DNA of 64,000 nucleotides from Eucalyptus grandis (GCF_016545825.1 NC_052616.1:61649278-61713277); one strand, 5' to 3'; positions 1 through 12,320 are shown, numbered from the stretch's first letter. Made by a program: numbers and translations. The notes: generated by a model from the sequence alone, not told the origin.

Positions 1-1182
1 GTAAAATAACCGTTAACTATCAGTTCATGAGTTTGAATACGAGGGACAAATTCATTTGAGGCGGATATATACCCCTCAACCAGGGGCAGCGCAAGCTACA
101 CTGGAACACCTCAGAACCAATTCCATATAACCAGCAGTAATCTTCACATCTTGATTGAGATCAAGACAACAATGATCAAGAACAGAGTCTAACCACCTGA
201 ACATACTACAGGTCACTCTTATCCATGAATTTTGATTGAGATCCAGGAAGTTTGACAAAGCCAGAAATGAAATATGCACAAAATGATCTGTAAATTGGAG
301 AAGGCCTACAGTAATAGATTCTATATATGATAAACTAAACGCATAGCGATGAATTTGGTGGGAACATATAGATGTGTTTCGTCATCAGCTATAGAAGCTT
401 TCCACGAAACATTAGATGCTTCTACATCTTGATGACCACAATTGTGTAAGTGGGCATGTGCTGGATGTTAGGAAGTCGCGGAGGTAACGGTAATAGTCAC
501 GTAGCTGCCGTTCATCCTTCCGGCCACTATGGGGTGAGTGGTACTGCGAATCTAATTATTCACAAGCTTTTGTTCCAACTCATATCAATGTTGGAAATCC
601 CCTCTCCGTGAACTGGGCATGGGTTCATCTGCACCAGGATCCAAAAATAGCAGAGCATGTAACATGGTGATTTGCAGCTTTTTTGATATTCAATAATAAG
701 AATGACCAAGAACTGCATGTATATCAGAACTTAGAAGAAAGATTTCCAGGAAAGATCTATCGTGTTGGACCACATGCTAGTACATACACGTCAGTTTGTT
801 TTTGTAAATTATTATAGCTAAAATTACAAGATTTCCAGGAAAGATCTATCGTGTTGGGCCAAGTGTAATGGCCCCAGTTTAAACCAAAACTATATATCAG
901 GACCATGGTGGCGTTCATTCATCATTTTAAGCTACCTATCTTTTGCTTGCCTGGTCCATACGTGTTAGACAAGCGACTGCTATATACATACTCCAAAAGA
1001 ACAAACTGTATGTTACTGTATGTTAGTATGAAATGGAAGACCCCACCAGTGGGAGAACCAGTCCAAGGAAAGGCAACATATTCTCATATACCTAGGCAGT
1101 TCTCATTACCTCTTTTACTTCTCAGACCACTCAAGACAACGGAAAGTAAAAATAACAATCGAAGAGGACTTTGCCAAGCTAA
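1..1182. other. Downstream flank of the NHX gene, no gene recognised
   Basis: No coding gene could be supported here. The part nearest 1182 is probably the 3' untranslated region of the minus-strand NHX gene. A 28-bp direct repeat (starting gatttccaggaaag) occurs at 741-768 and again at 830-857. A short open minus-strand stretch near 480-545 ends in a stop, but it is too short to name. Confidence 0.5.
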
Positions 1183-4100
1183 CTAACCGAAATCGTCATC
1201 TTCATCCCCATTTTGACTCGTAAAGAATGGAGTGAGATAATTTTTGTCCAGTGCTGTAAATGATGCAGCGCTGCAAAGAAAGAAGCGGACACATGATAAG
1301 CCCAACTAGCGAGCAAAACCAAAACTTCGCATGATAAAATGATGGAAGACAAGTTTCTCAACATTATTACCTCCTATGAAACTCTTTAAGCTTCATTTTG
1401 AATTTGTTCCCAGATGATGAATCCTCCTCTTCATCATAACTAGGGGCAACATAGCCATGGCTGTGGTTGACTTCTAAGTTCTGGAAATTATGCTGGAATA
1501 AAATCAGAATTAGCTGCAGGCTCACTGTGCTATGATAATAAGCATCAAAGGGCATCCAAAAGTATTGTATTGAGACCCATCCAGAAATGATCATTAAATT
1601 CTATCTATTGTCCTCTATAGTAGAGAATCAAGCAGAAATTCTCCACCGTAGCATCAAAATATAGAAAATGGGTCAAATGATAATTCCAAGTGAAACATTG
1701 AATTTGCGGTGCAAGTGTAAGTGACACTGTCCAACAGGCAACAAAAGCTCCAGAAAAATCCTCAAAGAGGATCTTTCCCTAAACTCCTAGTCAAATTTCA
1801 GATGCTGTCGCACTCCACAAATTGGTGATACTTGGCAGGAATCATTCACTTTTGCAGAACTTACTTCACCCAAAGGGCCATCATGGGCGTCACCAACAAC
1901 TTGTAGGGCTTCCAGCATTGTACCGGTTGAACCTCCAATTAGTAAGACCTGTGTGGCATCTCAAATACTGAGAAATAAATGACAAAAACATGCAAACCAG
2001 AACCAGAAGCAGCATATCTTCTGTAGGATGTGTATATTACCCCACATAAATGGCTCGAAAAACTCCACATGATGTCCCGAGGTTAATTCTAATTTCAACT
2101 TTTCTAAATTTCAACAATGTCTAACTTAATTAAAACGTCAAACAAAGTAGAAAACAACAAGAAAAAGAGGCTTGTAAAATGTTGAGGAAAATCATGTTAA
2201 GACTAGATTGTTACATTCTAAAATAAAGAGTGCCACTTTTAATTTTTTCTGAAACTTATAAATTTACAATCAGTAGGATGAAACAAGAAACAGATTCACT
2301 AGCATAAGAATTTCAAAGCTCAGTCTACATATTCCTCTTCGCATAACTCTGTGAATGTCATTTGTCTCAATTACTGAAAAGGCGGAAAATGTTAACAGCT
2401 AACCAGAAGATTACAACTATTTCCAGAGGAAAGAAGTCCGCAAAAGGTTTTTTGACCAACCACTATATGTTTAAGATTAAAATTCCAAAGTCCAGACCAA
2501 TCAATCATTTCAATAAGGTACACTGACAAATAGACCTGCAAGTATCTCTAAATTGCCCCAATTCCATTTTAAGGCAATCGGTGAACAGAGATTTTCTTGG
2601 AAAATTGCCTCAAGACCTAGACTAATTGGCACTCTTAGAAAGCTAGAGTCAAAGACGAAATATGGAGATGCAAAAAATTTGGGGAATTAATAAAAAGATG
2701 TCAGATAGAAACAACACACAAGCTTATATCTAGTATTTTTTTCCTACAGAAAATTTGAGCAATGAAATTTGACAGAATATGAGCTGATATGATCTGCTGT
2801 TTTTGAAAAAAAAAAAATGGAGAAAGATCATATTAAAATGGTCTGACTGTGAAGAAAACTATTATTTAGCTTACTGTTAGGACAACAATGGCAGTGGTTG
2901 CGGTGAATATAGTCTGTCCATGCCCTTCAGGGAGATCATGAACTGATTGTAGAGCAAGAGCAAAAGCCATGGCACCTCGGAGACCTAATTAAACATAAAT
3001 TCAGACAGCTTCAGCAATTTCAAAAATTTAAAGGATGTGAATCATTAGCAGTTCATTTCCTTACCACTGTACCAAAGTGCTTTTTGATGTTTTGCAGGTA
3101 TTTTACGAGTTGCAGGTCGAGCCAAATTGACTAGATAGGCACAAGAAAAGACATTTGCTGCCCTACAGGACATAATGCATAACCTGGTTAATTGCATGAA
3201 ACATACAAACATTCAAGCATGCAAATTGTCATCATACACTTCAGAGAAGCGATGGGTTCTTTTCAAATAGATAGCCTAGAGTCACTGACATAAGATGAAG
3301 GTTTACCTTGCGATTACAATGAATAACTGGCGCAGTAAAGGATTGAGTTCAGGATAAACAATTGGAAACCAGCTTATTAGAAAAATGAACCAAGCAATAC
3401 ATATAGCAAAGTGGAAGCAAAGAACCAAATAACAAAAGTTAGGGTGGATACAATTGAGAAGCAGATAAACCCAACATGAGACCAACTGTGCTGCTCCATT
3501 GCAATATCAAATCCCATGTATATGAATCTGGAAATCACACAACCACTTAGTTTTGGCCCATCATTCGAAAAAATGATTGCACAGCAAGTTGGAAATTAGA
3601 AAGCTAAAAGTCAATGTTCCTTACACGAAAGTCTCCGCCAGTGATGATATCAAATGAAAAAATGCCGACACAAATCGCTGGGAATTTTCTGATAAGTTTG
3701 AATATGCGTAATGCTTCATGAGCTACAGTAAAGTAGCAATTCTGTCAAACTATCCTTTCCATCAGAATGGAAGAAACAATAGAGGTGCATGTCGCTTACA
3801 ATGCCTGTGAACAATATCGAGACAATACCAGAAAGACCAAGTCCTTCTGCAAGCATGTACCTAAAAGAATATGGTTCTAAGTTAATTAACTAAATTGCAT
3901 CCTTAGGTACATGGAAGCTGTTCATAAGACATGCAGCACGTGGCAAGTAGATACTTACGAGAAATATGGAAATAGAACAAAGAGGCAGCACTCGAGGTTC
4001 TGAAGACTGAATATAAAAAAAAGACAGATGAGAAGGATAGGAATACATCATAAATCATGTAAAAAATTAATAATAGGGAGGAATGCATACTTGTCAATAT

Positions 4101-6162
4101 CTAAGCCTGCATACTTGAAGAGGTACTGACAATTAAGGCTTCACAATAAACTCAACTATTAGGGGTCACCACAAATACATTATTGACTATTGACATGTAA
4201 CGAACAGATAATTGACACGAAAGGATATCAAAGCAGAGATGAAACCAACTCCAACTCCTGCACAGCCATGATTATTCTTATCAGACATAATTCCCCAAAA
4301 GAGAAAGTACAAAACAGGAGACTACTAAGACACGAGATTGTAAACATTACCTGCTGACATTGACCCCACAAAGGTCTCGAGAAACCTGACAATCACCATA
4401 AGGAAGTTCTCTGTAGATGGTGCATTTTGTCTCACTAAAGACATCGTCCTGCATCATGAGATATCGTATATTCAGTTGCCATACAATAAGAGGTCAAATG
4501 CTCAGAAAAATTACAAATATTGATACCTGTACAAAGAAATGGCCATCTAGCAATTTGGCACCGCACACCAAAAGAACATTTCAGCCAGTAAATTCGGCAT
4601 TATTAAACAAGAGACGTTCTCAGAAAAGCACTAGAATGCAGCTGTTAAAACTCACTGCGTCATTCAACACCGATTCTCCGAAAACCAGGGCATATAGATT
4701 CACATCTGTTCCAAGCTCCTACAAAAATATTGCAGTTCGGAATAATGAGGACGGGGTTTCAAAAGGATTCGGAAAAGGTTAATTAAATTGGAAACTGGAT
4801 CCTACTATGGAGTAATTCAAACATCAGACAGACTCATGTTTTTCTTAAAATTGTCAAATTGCACAACCTCTTGGAATCCATGGAGTAGAAGAGGTTTCTG
4901 TGTGACAACAAATTATCAACTTGTAATCAATATACTTCACTAAACGCATCATTTGTAGAAACCTTTGTAAATATTTCAGTGGAAATGCAGATGACACCTT
5001 GTGGAAACAATGACCAGATTAGCAACGGCCAAATTACCAATATCTAGATTATAGAATGATTAGCAACAGCCAAATTACCAATGTCCAGACTATAGAATGA
5101 TTTACATAGGGTCACATTCATGTCAATACTTCTTAGCTGAATAACTGGAAGAGCACAAAGTACCTGAAATATGGACAAAACCGTAACAGGATCGGTTGCC
5201 GATATAAGAGCACCAAACATGAGGCACTCAACAAAAGGGAGTTTGTACATGAGAAACATCACTCCACCAAGATATCTGCAACAGGCGAAGGCCGAATATT
5301 TAACTGCTCAAAACATTGAGTAGGCAGTTATCTAAATGTGACCGTAAATAGCTACTCACACTAGAACTCCCGTAACAACAGAAGATATGAAAGTGCCAAG
5401 TATTGCGAATGTCACAATAGCTCCGAAATTTGAGAAAAAGGGTTTCTGCAAAATCACCATAACAATTGTTAGGAATGGATAATCGGCCGGCACATTACCC
5501 AACAGGTACATAATAGGAGATGAAAAGGCAGGGATTACTTACAGGAGCTAAGCTAAACCCTGACTGAGTAAGCACAAAGATCTTAAGGAAACAACAAGAA
5601 GAACAAAAGCAATGAGAAAGCAAGCAGAAAATTCGACAATTACAGGGCAGAAAATAAACGCATTTCCAGGATATAATATTATCGGAGGCAGCAAGAACAG
5701 GAAGAAGAATTCCTCGTGGAAGTTGAACCACGTCCTGCAACAAAATCCAAAGTGTCAGAATCCAGAAACCAAACGAGCAGGACATTATCACTGATCCGGT
5801 CGCGTGAGAAACCTGATGCTAGTCTCAGTGTCCGAAACATTCGCGAGCCCTCCGACGAGCAGACCTGCGAAATCCACGGCCTCATCACGAAAATGCCCTT
5901 GATCTCCAAGCAAAACAAGCGCGAATCGGGGCATCGAAATTTCACCTATCAAGAGAGAAGCGCTGGCCTCGGGGAGATAATAGAACTTGCGACGCCGCAG
6001 CACGTGGCCGAGCACGAAGGAGAGGACGAGCATCATGATCTGGAGGAGGATCCCGACGCCGGCGGCCTGCTGCTCCTTCCCGGTCTGGCCGCCGCCGGGG
6101 GGGCTAACGCCGCTGCTGTTGCCGCCGTGATCGGGCGCCGGAACCTGAAGCAGCTGCTCCAT
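1183..6162 (-). CDS. NHX5/NHX6: Endosomal Na+(K+)/H+ antiporter, NHX5/NHX6 type (21 exons)
   Basis: Multi-pass antiporter of endosomes, Golgi and TGN that exchanges Na+ or K+ for H+ and helps set lumenal pH. Coding exons: 6162-5946, 5864-5813, 5734-5675, 5567-5543, 5445-5360, 5275-5164, 4718-4656, 4546-4527, 4448-4351, 4257-4229, 4122-4091, 4006-3959, 3860-3800, 3722-3625, 3527-3452, 3326-3307, 3162-3065, 2984-2875, 1948-1865, 1480-1371 and 1270-1183. They join in frame to 1587 bp, 528 residues, the usual length for this subfamily. Diagnostic parts are the N-terminal [17 protein letters not shown] helix, the amiloride-site-like [12 protein letters not shown] near residues 99-110, SATDPVTV, the FGESVLNDA motif with N203/D204, and an acidic C-terminus ending DEDDDFG. 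The start is the first ATG of the conserved N-terminus. Two introns are AT-AC. NHX5 and NHX6 could not be told apart. Splice sites were read by eye. Confidence 0.96.
3327..3451 (-). other. Possible GT-AG U12-type intron 15 of the NHX gene
   Basis: On the minus strand the donor is GTATCCACC, close to the GT-type U12 consensus GTATCCTTT. The end is aatcctttactgcgccag, with a tcctttact branch-like box about a dozen bases before the AG. The assignment to U12 is an inference; the exon junction itself (FSI|LFIVIAR) is clear. Confidence 0.55.
4123..4228 (-). other. AT-AC (U12-type) intron 10 of the NHX gene
   Basis: On the minus strand the intron starts ATATCCTTTC, a perfect match to the U12 donor consensus, and ends GTCAGTAC. 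A gccttaatt branch-like sequence lies just upstream. Splicing gives GFISAL followed by [10 protein letters not shown], as in the family. Intron length is 106 bp. Confidence 0.92.
5568..5674 (-). other. AT-AC (U12-type) intron 3 of the NHX gene
   Basis: Read on the minus strand the intron begins ATATCCTGG and ends GTGCTTAC. A ttccttaaga branch-like sequence lies about 15 nt before the end. Only this placement restores the family sequence LLPPIIF-QSGF across the junction (tt + t). ATATCCTTT is the established U12 5' splice consensus, so this is a minor-spliceosome intron of 107 bp. Confidence 0.9.
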
Positions 6163-7991
6163 CGAGCTCCCTCCGAGGGCTTCCCCGCGAACCCTAGGCC
6201 GAGGCGGTTCCTGGGTTTCTCGAAAGCTCCGATCTTGACGCGAAACAACTTCGGTTTTCCACCGAAATTGCTGGTTCGTCTTCTTCTTCTTCCCCTCCTC
6301 CTCCTGCTTCTTCGCGTGCTTGCTTTTTGCCCACTTACTTAACTGCTCGGCGTTTTGTCAAAGGTATGCGCTTTAGACTTTTCAACTTCAGAATAGGACC
6401 TCTTCGTCTGGTTTGACCGGCATGATTTTAGATTTACCCACTTTAATTAGCTTTTTTTAATTATTTGATTTGGGTTAATAGTTTAATTTGGGTGTATGAT
6501 TTGTTTATTGATTGAGACTTTATGGCAGGCCCTAGAATTTGGGGATTTATTTTAACAAGATCAAGAATTCTTTTGGTCTGATCTGATGTGGGGCCAGGTG
6601 ATTTCTGATGATGCAAAGCCCCAGAAAGTTTCTTTTTTATTTTTTTATTTTTTGTAAAAAGGGGGGTGTTTTCTGTTTAAACAATGATATGAGGAGCAAA
6701 GTACATAAAGGAAGGTGAAGAAAAAATGTGGGCCTAGGTGGTAATGTGCAAATTCAAGCCACTTTCCGGAGGCTTCTAAGATTGCATTATGGAATTGATT
6801 TATAGTGACAAGAAAAAAATAACTCGATATTTTATAAAGTAGCCGAATTAAATATCCAGCCGGATCCGTTGTGTCGGTGTGTAAACCAGTTCTTTTTAAA
6901 TTTTTTTTGGTCTTTATGCGACATTTTTCCCGGTCTTTATGGGACATTAAATTTCTCGGTCTTTATGGAACATATTTCTCGGTCTTTATGGGACATTAAT
7001 TTTTTGTCTTTATGGGACATTTTCAGCGCTTATCAAAGAATGTGTGTTATCATTAAGAAAATAAAGAATTATACGATGTTTTGATAATTTTCTAAAAATC
7101 GTTTTCTCTTTTCAGCATAAGAGGCTAGCGAGCATTGGAGATTTAAGAAAGAGCCACTAGACACGGTGAACTCTTGAATTTGAATAATCAATCAATTAAA
7201 AGTGCTTCCATTATCAATAACAATTCATCTAAATATGTTTGCACATAATAAAAACGTTTTTCGCTCATTCATTTTTGTGAAAATATATTTTTCAAACTGT
7301 TCAATTTTCAGCGAAATAAACAAGTCCTTTTCAGTATCGCACTTGTCCTTGAAAAAGGATTACATCATTCCGGCACAGTAGTGTTTTCTCGGTTAGAGGT
7401 CTCCAGGCACTGGGCACTAGCATCCACAGATTTTCAGTCCCCACACAACACAAAACAAAATTGGTGTCCAAACCGAAGTCCATCATCGTGGCGCACTCAT
7501 CGCATCATCATGGAAGTCTACTGCCACCGGCAGAGTCTCATACCGAATATGAAAGACACTAAAAACAACATCATCATCATCAACATCATCACCAATTCAC
7601 CATCAGTTTGGTCAAGAAAGAGGGGCAATGACTTCGCAATCAGGCATGTTTCTTTCGGTACAGTTGGTGGCTCTCCCCCTCAGTGCATTTTACTACTTGT
7701 TCCTACACCATAAAATCCAAGCATCATCAATAATCCTTCAGAAATCATGCAGAGTCAAAAAAAAAGAAGAGAAAGACCTATAAACGTTCTCTCTTGCTGA
7801 CAGAAAAATCTCAGCATGAAGAGTACAATCAGGACTAAGGGTCGACATTAAATTACTTAACCAAAATCTCCCCCTAATGGATATGCCCCAAAAGATATCA
7901 AGGACAGAAAAAAAAAAAAAAAAATCTCACCTTCAAAGAGTGCTTTTCGTCAGATTTTTTTGGAGCTACTGGTTACCACAGAGAGCTCCCA
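6163..7991. other. Intergenic region between the NHX start and the UCH stop
   Basis: The first 200 bp hold the CT/GC-rich leader and promoter side of the minus-strand NHX gene. The last few hundred bases before 7991 are probably the UCH 3' untranslated region. Between them the DNA is AT-rich, with a short tandem array at 6909-7023. No gene was seen. Confidence 0.5.
6909..7023. repeat. Short tandem repeat, ggtctttatgggacat units
   Basis: Five imperfect units begin near 6909, 6932, 6958, 6980 and 7005. Each contains (g)gtctttatgggacat followed by a T-rich spacer, with a period of 22-26 bp. Confidence 0.85.
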
Positions 7992-10956
7992 TCACCTAGA
8001 GTTGCTTGCTTTCTGCTTGGCCTTCTCGATGAGCGGCTTTAGCTGCTTCTTCTCGGCAAGAAGCTTGAGGAAGTTGAAGAGGAAAGGAATGTAATTGTGT
8101 TTTCTACGGATATTCTCGGTTCTCCACTTCTTGAACTTTTCCTCCTCCATCAAAATCTTCTCAGTAGCGGCCTCGATAGCAGCATTTGTCTCTGACAGTG
8201 ATTCATTGAGGGCATCATTATCCACCAGCCTCTCCGCCTGCAAAGCACCTATCTGCTGCAATATACGCTCCCTTTTCTTCTGCAACTCCTTAACTTCAGC
8301 AGTATATATTTCTCTCCTATTCTTGATGACTGCCAGCAGGTTGAACCTTATTTCACTTCTCGAATACCTCTCAATCCGTTCCTGGATTACCGGTTGCACC
8401 ATCTGAAGCCAATCCATGTCACCGGGCCCACCAGGACATTGACCAAGGCTGATGGGTCCCTCCTTTAATCCATCAAGCTCATATAATACTCCATCGACAG
8501 GCAAATAACTTATGAAATGGTACACATCATCATCTTTAGTGGCACCCTTCTGTTCCTCCGGAACAAAAGGCTCAGGCCTTGCAAAACTATTATGGGCAGT
8601 ACGGATAGCTTCACTGTTATTTATTGCCAGACCTTTCAGCTCAGGCGGAAAATTTCTCGAGAAATCCTTCAGGCTTGACAATTCAGGACCAATATCTATG
8701 TCTGGACAATTCATCAGGATAGACAGTATCGCTTGTGTTGCACATGCATTATTAATAACCTACAGAAGAAATCATAAAAGTTGGGAAGAATGAGAAGAAG
8801 TATGAAGCTATAAAACCATTAATGTCTAGCAGATTGAATTAACCACTAAAAATCACCTGACTGGCAAAAAATAAATTAGGGTTTGGATCCTTTATGACAA
8901 CACGGTCATCCTTTTCCCCAGGGCGCCATTTGAAAAGGAAAATCAATCCATATACAGGCCTATCATGTTGAAGAACACAAACATGCTTAAGAGCTTCACC
9001 AGATATTAATGGATAAGCCTATGAATTCCTTCCAAAACAGGTAGATAATATTATGGAACTGAAGCATTGAAGAACATGAACCTGAGACTGTTCAATGAGT
9101 CAAGGTCCAAGGAATACAACTCCTCAACCTGCATAATGATAGCAAGACGCATATCACACATTCTTGTTTTCTATATGATGGTGATGTTGTTAAGAGGGTG
9201 CTCCAAAAGATCTAATCGCTGTGTGCAAGCTTCATTTCTCAAATTACAACTATATGTGACCTAAAAGACTCAATCCTGAGTTGACATAAAAAAGAGACGC
9301 ACTGAACTTGAATCATGCTTAGAACCAAAAAAACAACTTTTAGGATAAAGTAGTAACACTGGTAACCAAGCAAGTGGACCAAAATGAATGACTTGGACTT
9401 AAACTGAACATAACATCACCTATGCATGGTATGGCTAATGCATTTAAGTTCTGACACTTTTACTCCTCGAGTTTATAGGTTATACATTGATAGATAACAT
9501 TTCAGATTATTCATGAATTCCCTGTAGAATTTATAAAGAGGTCGAGTTTATTCTGCCTTTCCCCAGATTTTAGCAAATAAGAATTTCTTTTCTGCAAAAA
9601 CTTTCATGGTGCTATCTTTTCCCTTGTAAGACAAATTGATAAGAGCGTGACACTTCTCAGTCTGTAAAATGATAGCCTACAACTTCTGCGTAAAGATAGA
9701 TACTTCAAGCATTTCTGCTTTGATGGGAAACAGCAACAGCATTCACTCCTATTGTCCAAACTTTTAGACACCCTTCTGGGTAATGCGATTATAAGAATTA
9801 AGCAGAAGGTGTTTATGTTTTGCCTGTAATTACAGCTGATATTCTAAATCAAGATTCAGACCTTCCAGTCGAATGACCACTTAAACCCTTGTACTTTGCC
9901 AAGTGGCACCTATGAACATTTCAGAGAGAAAAATCTCTGCTGCCACCTTACTCCATTCTGAGCCCCAGAACAACCACCCTAAATTTTCAACGACACTTGT
10001 TCATCTATCTTCCTGTCCTTTAGCATAACCATACTAAAACCAAAAACTAGATCCAAGTAATCTGTAAATTCAACTTCTTCTATCAACCAGATTCATTCAC
10101 TTATCGGACAGTGATCTCCTTTTCTAATGCCCCAGAATGAGCATACTACAAGATTGGACTGTATTATTGGCGATACCTAATCTAGGGGAGCATGCACAAA
10201 TTTACCACCGAAGATGTCCAAGGCCAGCCACTTCGTTATCCACCATAGGCAGTGCCTATATGCCAATCTAAATAGTTCATGATCCAAGACAATTACCTGG
10301 ACCCCTTTCACCTGCATCTGCTGTATAAGTTCAGTAAACACACCTGCAATGCAAGTAGACATTAGGCTGTTATTTAAAATGCATAAGGGACATATATTTG
10401 TGCATAAAGATGAATATGCAAACTCAAAATTATAGTTCTGGCGATGTGTGGAATGACAGCATTCTCAAGGCTCACGCCCAACTGCCCTTCACCTTTCTAG
10501 CAACAATTAGTGACATCTAAAATTACAAATATCCCCAATCAATTTATCATAACACTGCAGTCTGAATTCCTCTATTGTGATTCTAGTATTCCAAATAAAG
10601 TGAATGACATTTCAACTTTTAACTCAAAAGGTTCACACAGGCATAGCGGAATGTGGACACAAGATTCAATCCCATAAGCAAAGCCACTATCTCTATGCAT
10701 TGGCACCAACACCTGCAAATACATGACCGATATCTAGACAAGTTCAAGTAAAAAAAATTCCCCGTGCTCAATATACTTACAATCACATGATAGATTCTGC
10801 AAAATAGAGGGCTTTCAAAGTTCAAGCTATGTATGTGAATCAATAAAAAAGCTTCCACAAGCCAAAACACTCCTTGTCGACGTCCTAAAACAATTAAAAA
10901 GCAAGATCTTAAATGGAAAACTTACCCGGGTCAGACTCAATTGTACACCAAGACAT
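7992..10956 (-). CDS. UCH1/UCH2: Ubiquitin C-terminal hydrolase, UCH37/UCHL5 type (5 exons)
   Basis: Cysteine protease that removes ubiquitin; the UCH37 class binds the 19S proteasome or INO80 through its C-terminal ULD tail. Coding exons: 10956-10926, 10343-10297, 9128-9082, 8959-8857 and 8759-7992. They join in frame to 996 bp, 331 residues, the normal family length. The N-terminus is [11 protein letters not shown], then [20 protein letters not shown]. The catalytic cysteine is C82 in NNACATQ, the histidine H157 in [11 protein letters not shown] and the aspartate D172 in [11 protein letters not shown] coiled-coil-like segment follows, and the ULD end is [18 protein letters not shown]. All catalytic residues are present, so it looks functional. 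A splice acceptor 8 bp before the ATG shows that the leader is also spliced. Confidence 0.96.
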
Positions 10957-10964
10957 TGTGGAAC

Positions 10965-12077
10965 CTGCAAAGAAAAGAACTGAACTTTTCAATGATTGTG
11001 GCCATACGGTTGTCCCGGCATGTGTTTTAAAAACTACAATCGGAAGAAATTTAGATCCAAATCACAACAAAGGATACAGAAAAACACAACAATGATGACG
11101 GAATGCGAGACACAGGTTTCAAAGTCCAATAAGCGAAAACAACACTAATCTCAACTGGGAAGCATCAACACTCCACCAACCAAACCAATTTTTCTTTTCC
11201 CAAAGAACCCACAACGCAAAAAAAAGTTTCAGCTTTGAATAAGGAAAGCCCAAAAGGGGTCATGCAGCAAGTTCCATTACACACAGAAAAGGAAGCGCAA
11301 AACCAGCCTGGCGGAGGCAGACCCTTGAATTTCTGCAAGTACCTGAAGTGTTTCGGTAATCAGATAAACACGACAACGATGGAATGCGAGACACGGGTTT
11401 CAAAGTTCAATAAGGGAACGCATCATTAATCTCAACCCGGAAGCGTACAACTCTCACAGAGAAAGAGAAAGCTTCAACACTTCACCAACTAAACCAATTT
11501 CTCTTTTCCCGAAAAACGCACAACCCAAAACGAAGTTTCAGCTTCAAGTAAGGAAAAAAGCCCAAAAGGGGTCATGCAAACAAGCTCCATAACACGCAGA
11601 ACGGGAAGCACGAACCAGCCCCGCAGAGGCAGACCCTCGAAATTTCTGCAACTATCCGAAGTGTTTCGGTAATCAGATAAACACCCCAGTTGAAATCAAT
11701 TAGAAAATAATCGGTCCCACCAAGCAGTCAACCCGGAAGCGCGAGACCCTCACAGAGAAAGCATCAACACTTCACCAACTAAACCAATTTCTCTTTTCCA
11801 GAAGAACCCACAACGCAAAAACGGAGTTTCAGCTTCCAATAAGGAAAAAAGCCCAAAAGGGGTCATGCAACAAGCTCCATTACAAGGCGCAAACCCAGCC
11901 CCGCGGAGGTAGAACCCAGAAATTATGCAAGTACCCGAAGCGTTTCGGTAATCAGATAAACACCCAGTTGCAATCGATTACGACACAATCGGTCCCACCA
12001 AGCAGTGCGCGCTAGCCGGAACTGAAGCGCAATCACGAACGCATGCTCAGTTGCCCAGAGAGAGAGAGAGAGAGGAC
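10965..12077 (-). other. Leader (5' UTR) intron of the UCH gene
   Basis: On the minus strand a good acceptor (ttctttgcag|gttccacaATG) sits just before the start codon. The best donor upstream is caccag|gtcctc at about 12078, at the edge of a CT-rich leader. The acceptor is convincing; the donor is the most likely of several possibilities. Nearly all of the distal part is the tandem repeat described separately. Confidence 0.6.
11098..12005. repeat. About 285-300 bp tandem repeat, three copies, in the UCH leader intron
   Basis: Three adjacent units, about 11098-11380, 11381-11690 and 11691-12005, repeat the same order of blocks. These are aaaccaatttctcttttcc, agtttcagctt, cccaaaaggggtcatgca, a ccagccccgcggaggcaga-like block, gaagtgtttcggtaatcaga and, in the last two, atcggtcccaccaagcag. 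Units differ by scattered substitutions and small indels. Confidence 0.9.
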
Positions 12078-12189
12078 CTGGTGCCGAACGGGAATGGCGA
12101 AGCGAGCTCGATGCGCGGAGGGGGAAGACGTGCAGAACCAGAACCCTTCGAGACGAGAGCGACTAGAGAGAGAGAGAGAGAGAGAGAGG
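12057..12189. repeat. GA/CT microsatellites in the UCH leader
   Basis: Two pure (AG)n tracts, near 12057-12074 and 12164-12189, read as CT tracts in the transcribed direction. CT-rich leaders also occur in both bHLH genes of this window. Confidence 0.85.
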
Positions 12190-12242
12190 GAGGAGGTCGT
12201 TCGTGCTATGGAAGGAGAAATTGCAGAAGGAAGGTGGACGGG

Positions 12243-12320
12243 TTGGTGTTTGATGGGCCGTAAGGCCCAATGGGCCCATGAGGCCCAATACATGGCCCAC
12301 TTCCCTTCTCTAGGCCCAAT
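12243..12320 (-). promoter_or_regulatory. UCH promoter with clustered TGGGCC/GGCCCA motifs
   Basis: Six TGGGCC or GGCCCA cores lie within about 75 bp (gatgggccg, aaggcccaatgggcccatg, aggcccaat, atggcccac, taggcccaat). Such site II elements are known binding sites for TCP factors in promoters of growth-related and housekeeping genes. They sit just upstream of the CT-rich leader of the UCH gene. Confidence 0.65.

Noticed and set aside
480..545. Short minus-strand reading ending ...GSYVTITVTSATS and a stop
   Set aside because: Only about 20 codons without an identifiable upstream exon.
5716..6342. Plus-strand ORF of 208 codons over the start of the NHX gene
   Set aside because: It is the antisense of NHX exons 1-3 and the GC-rich leader; the minus-strand reading has clear family homology.
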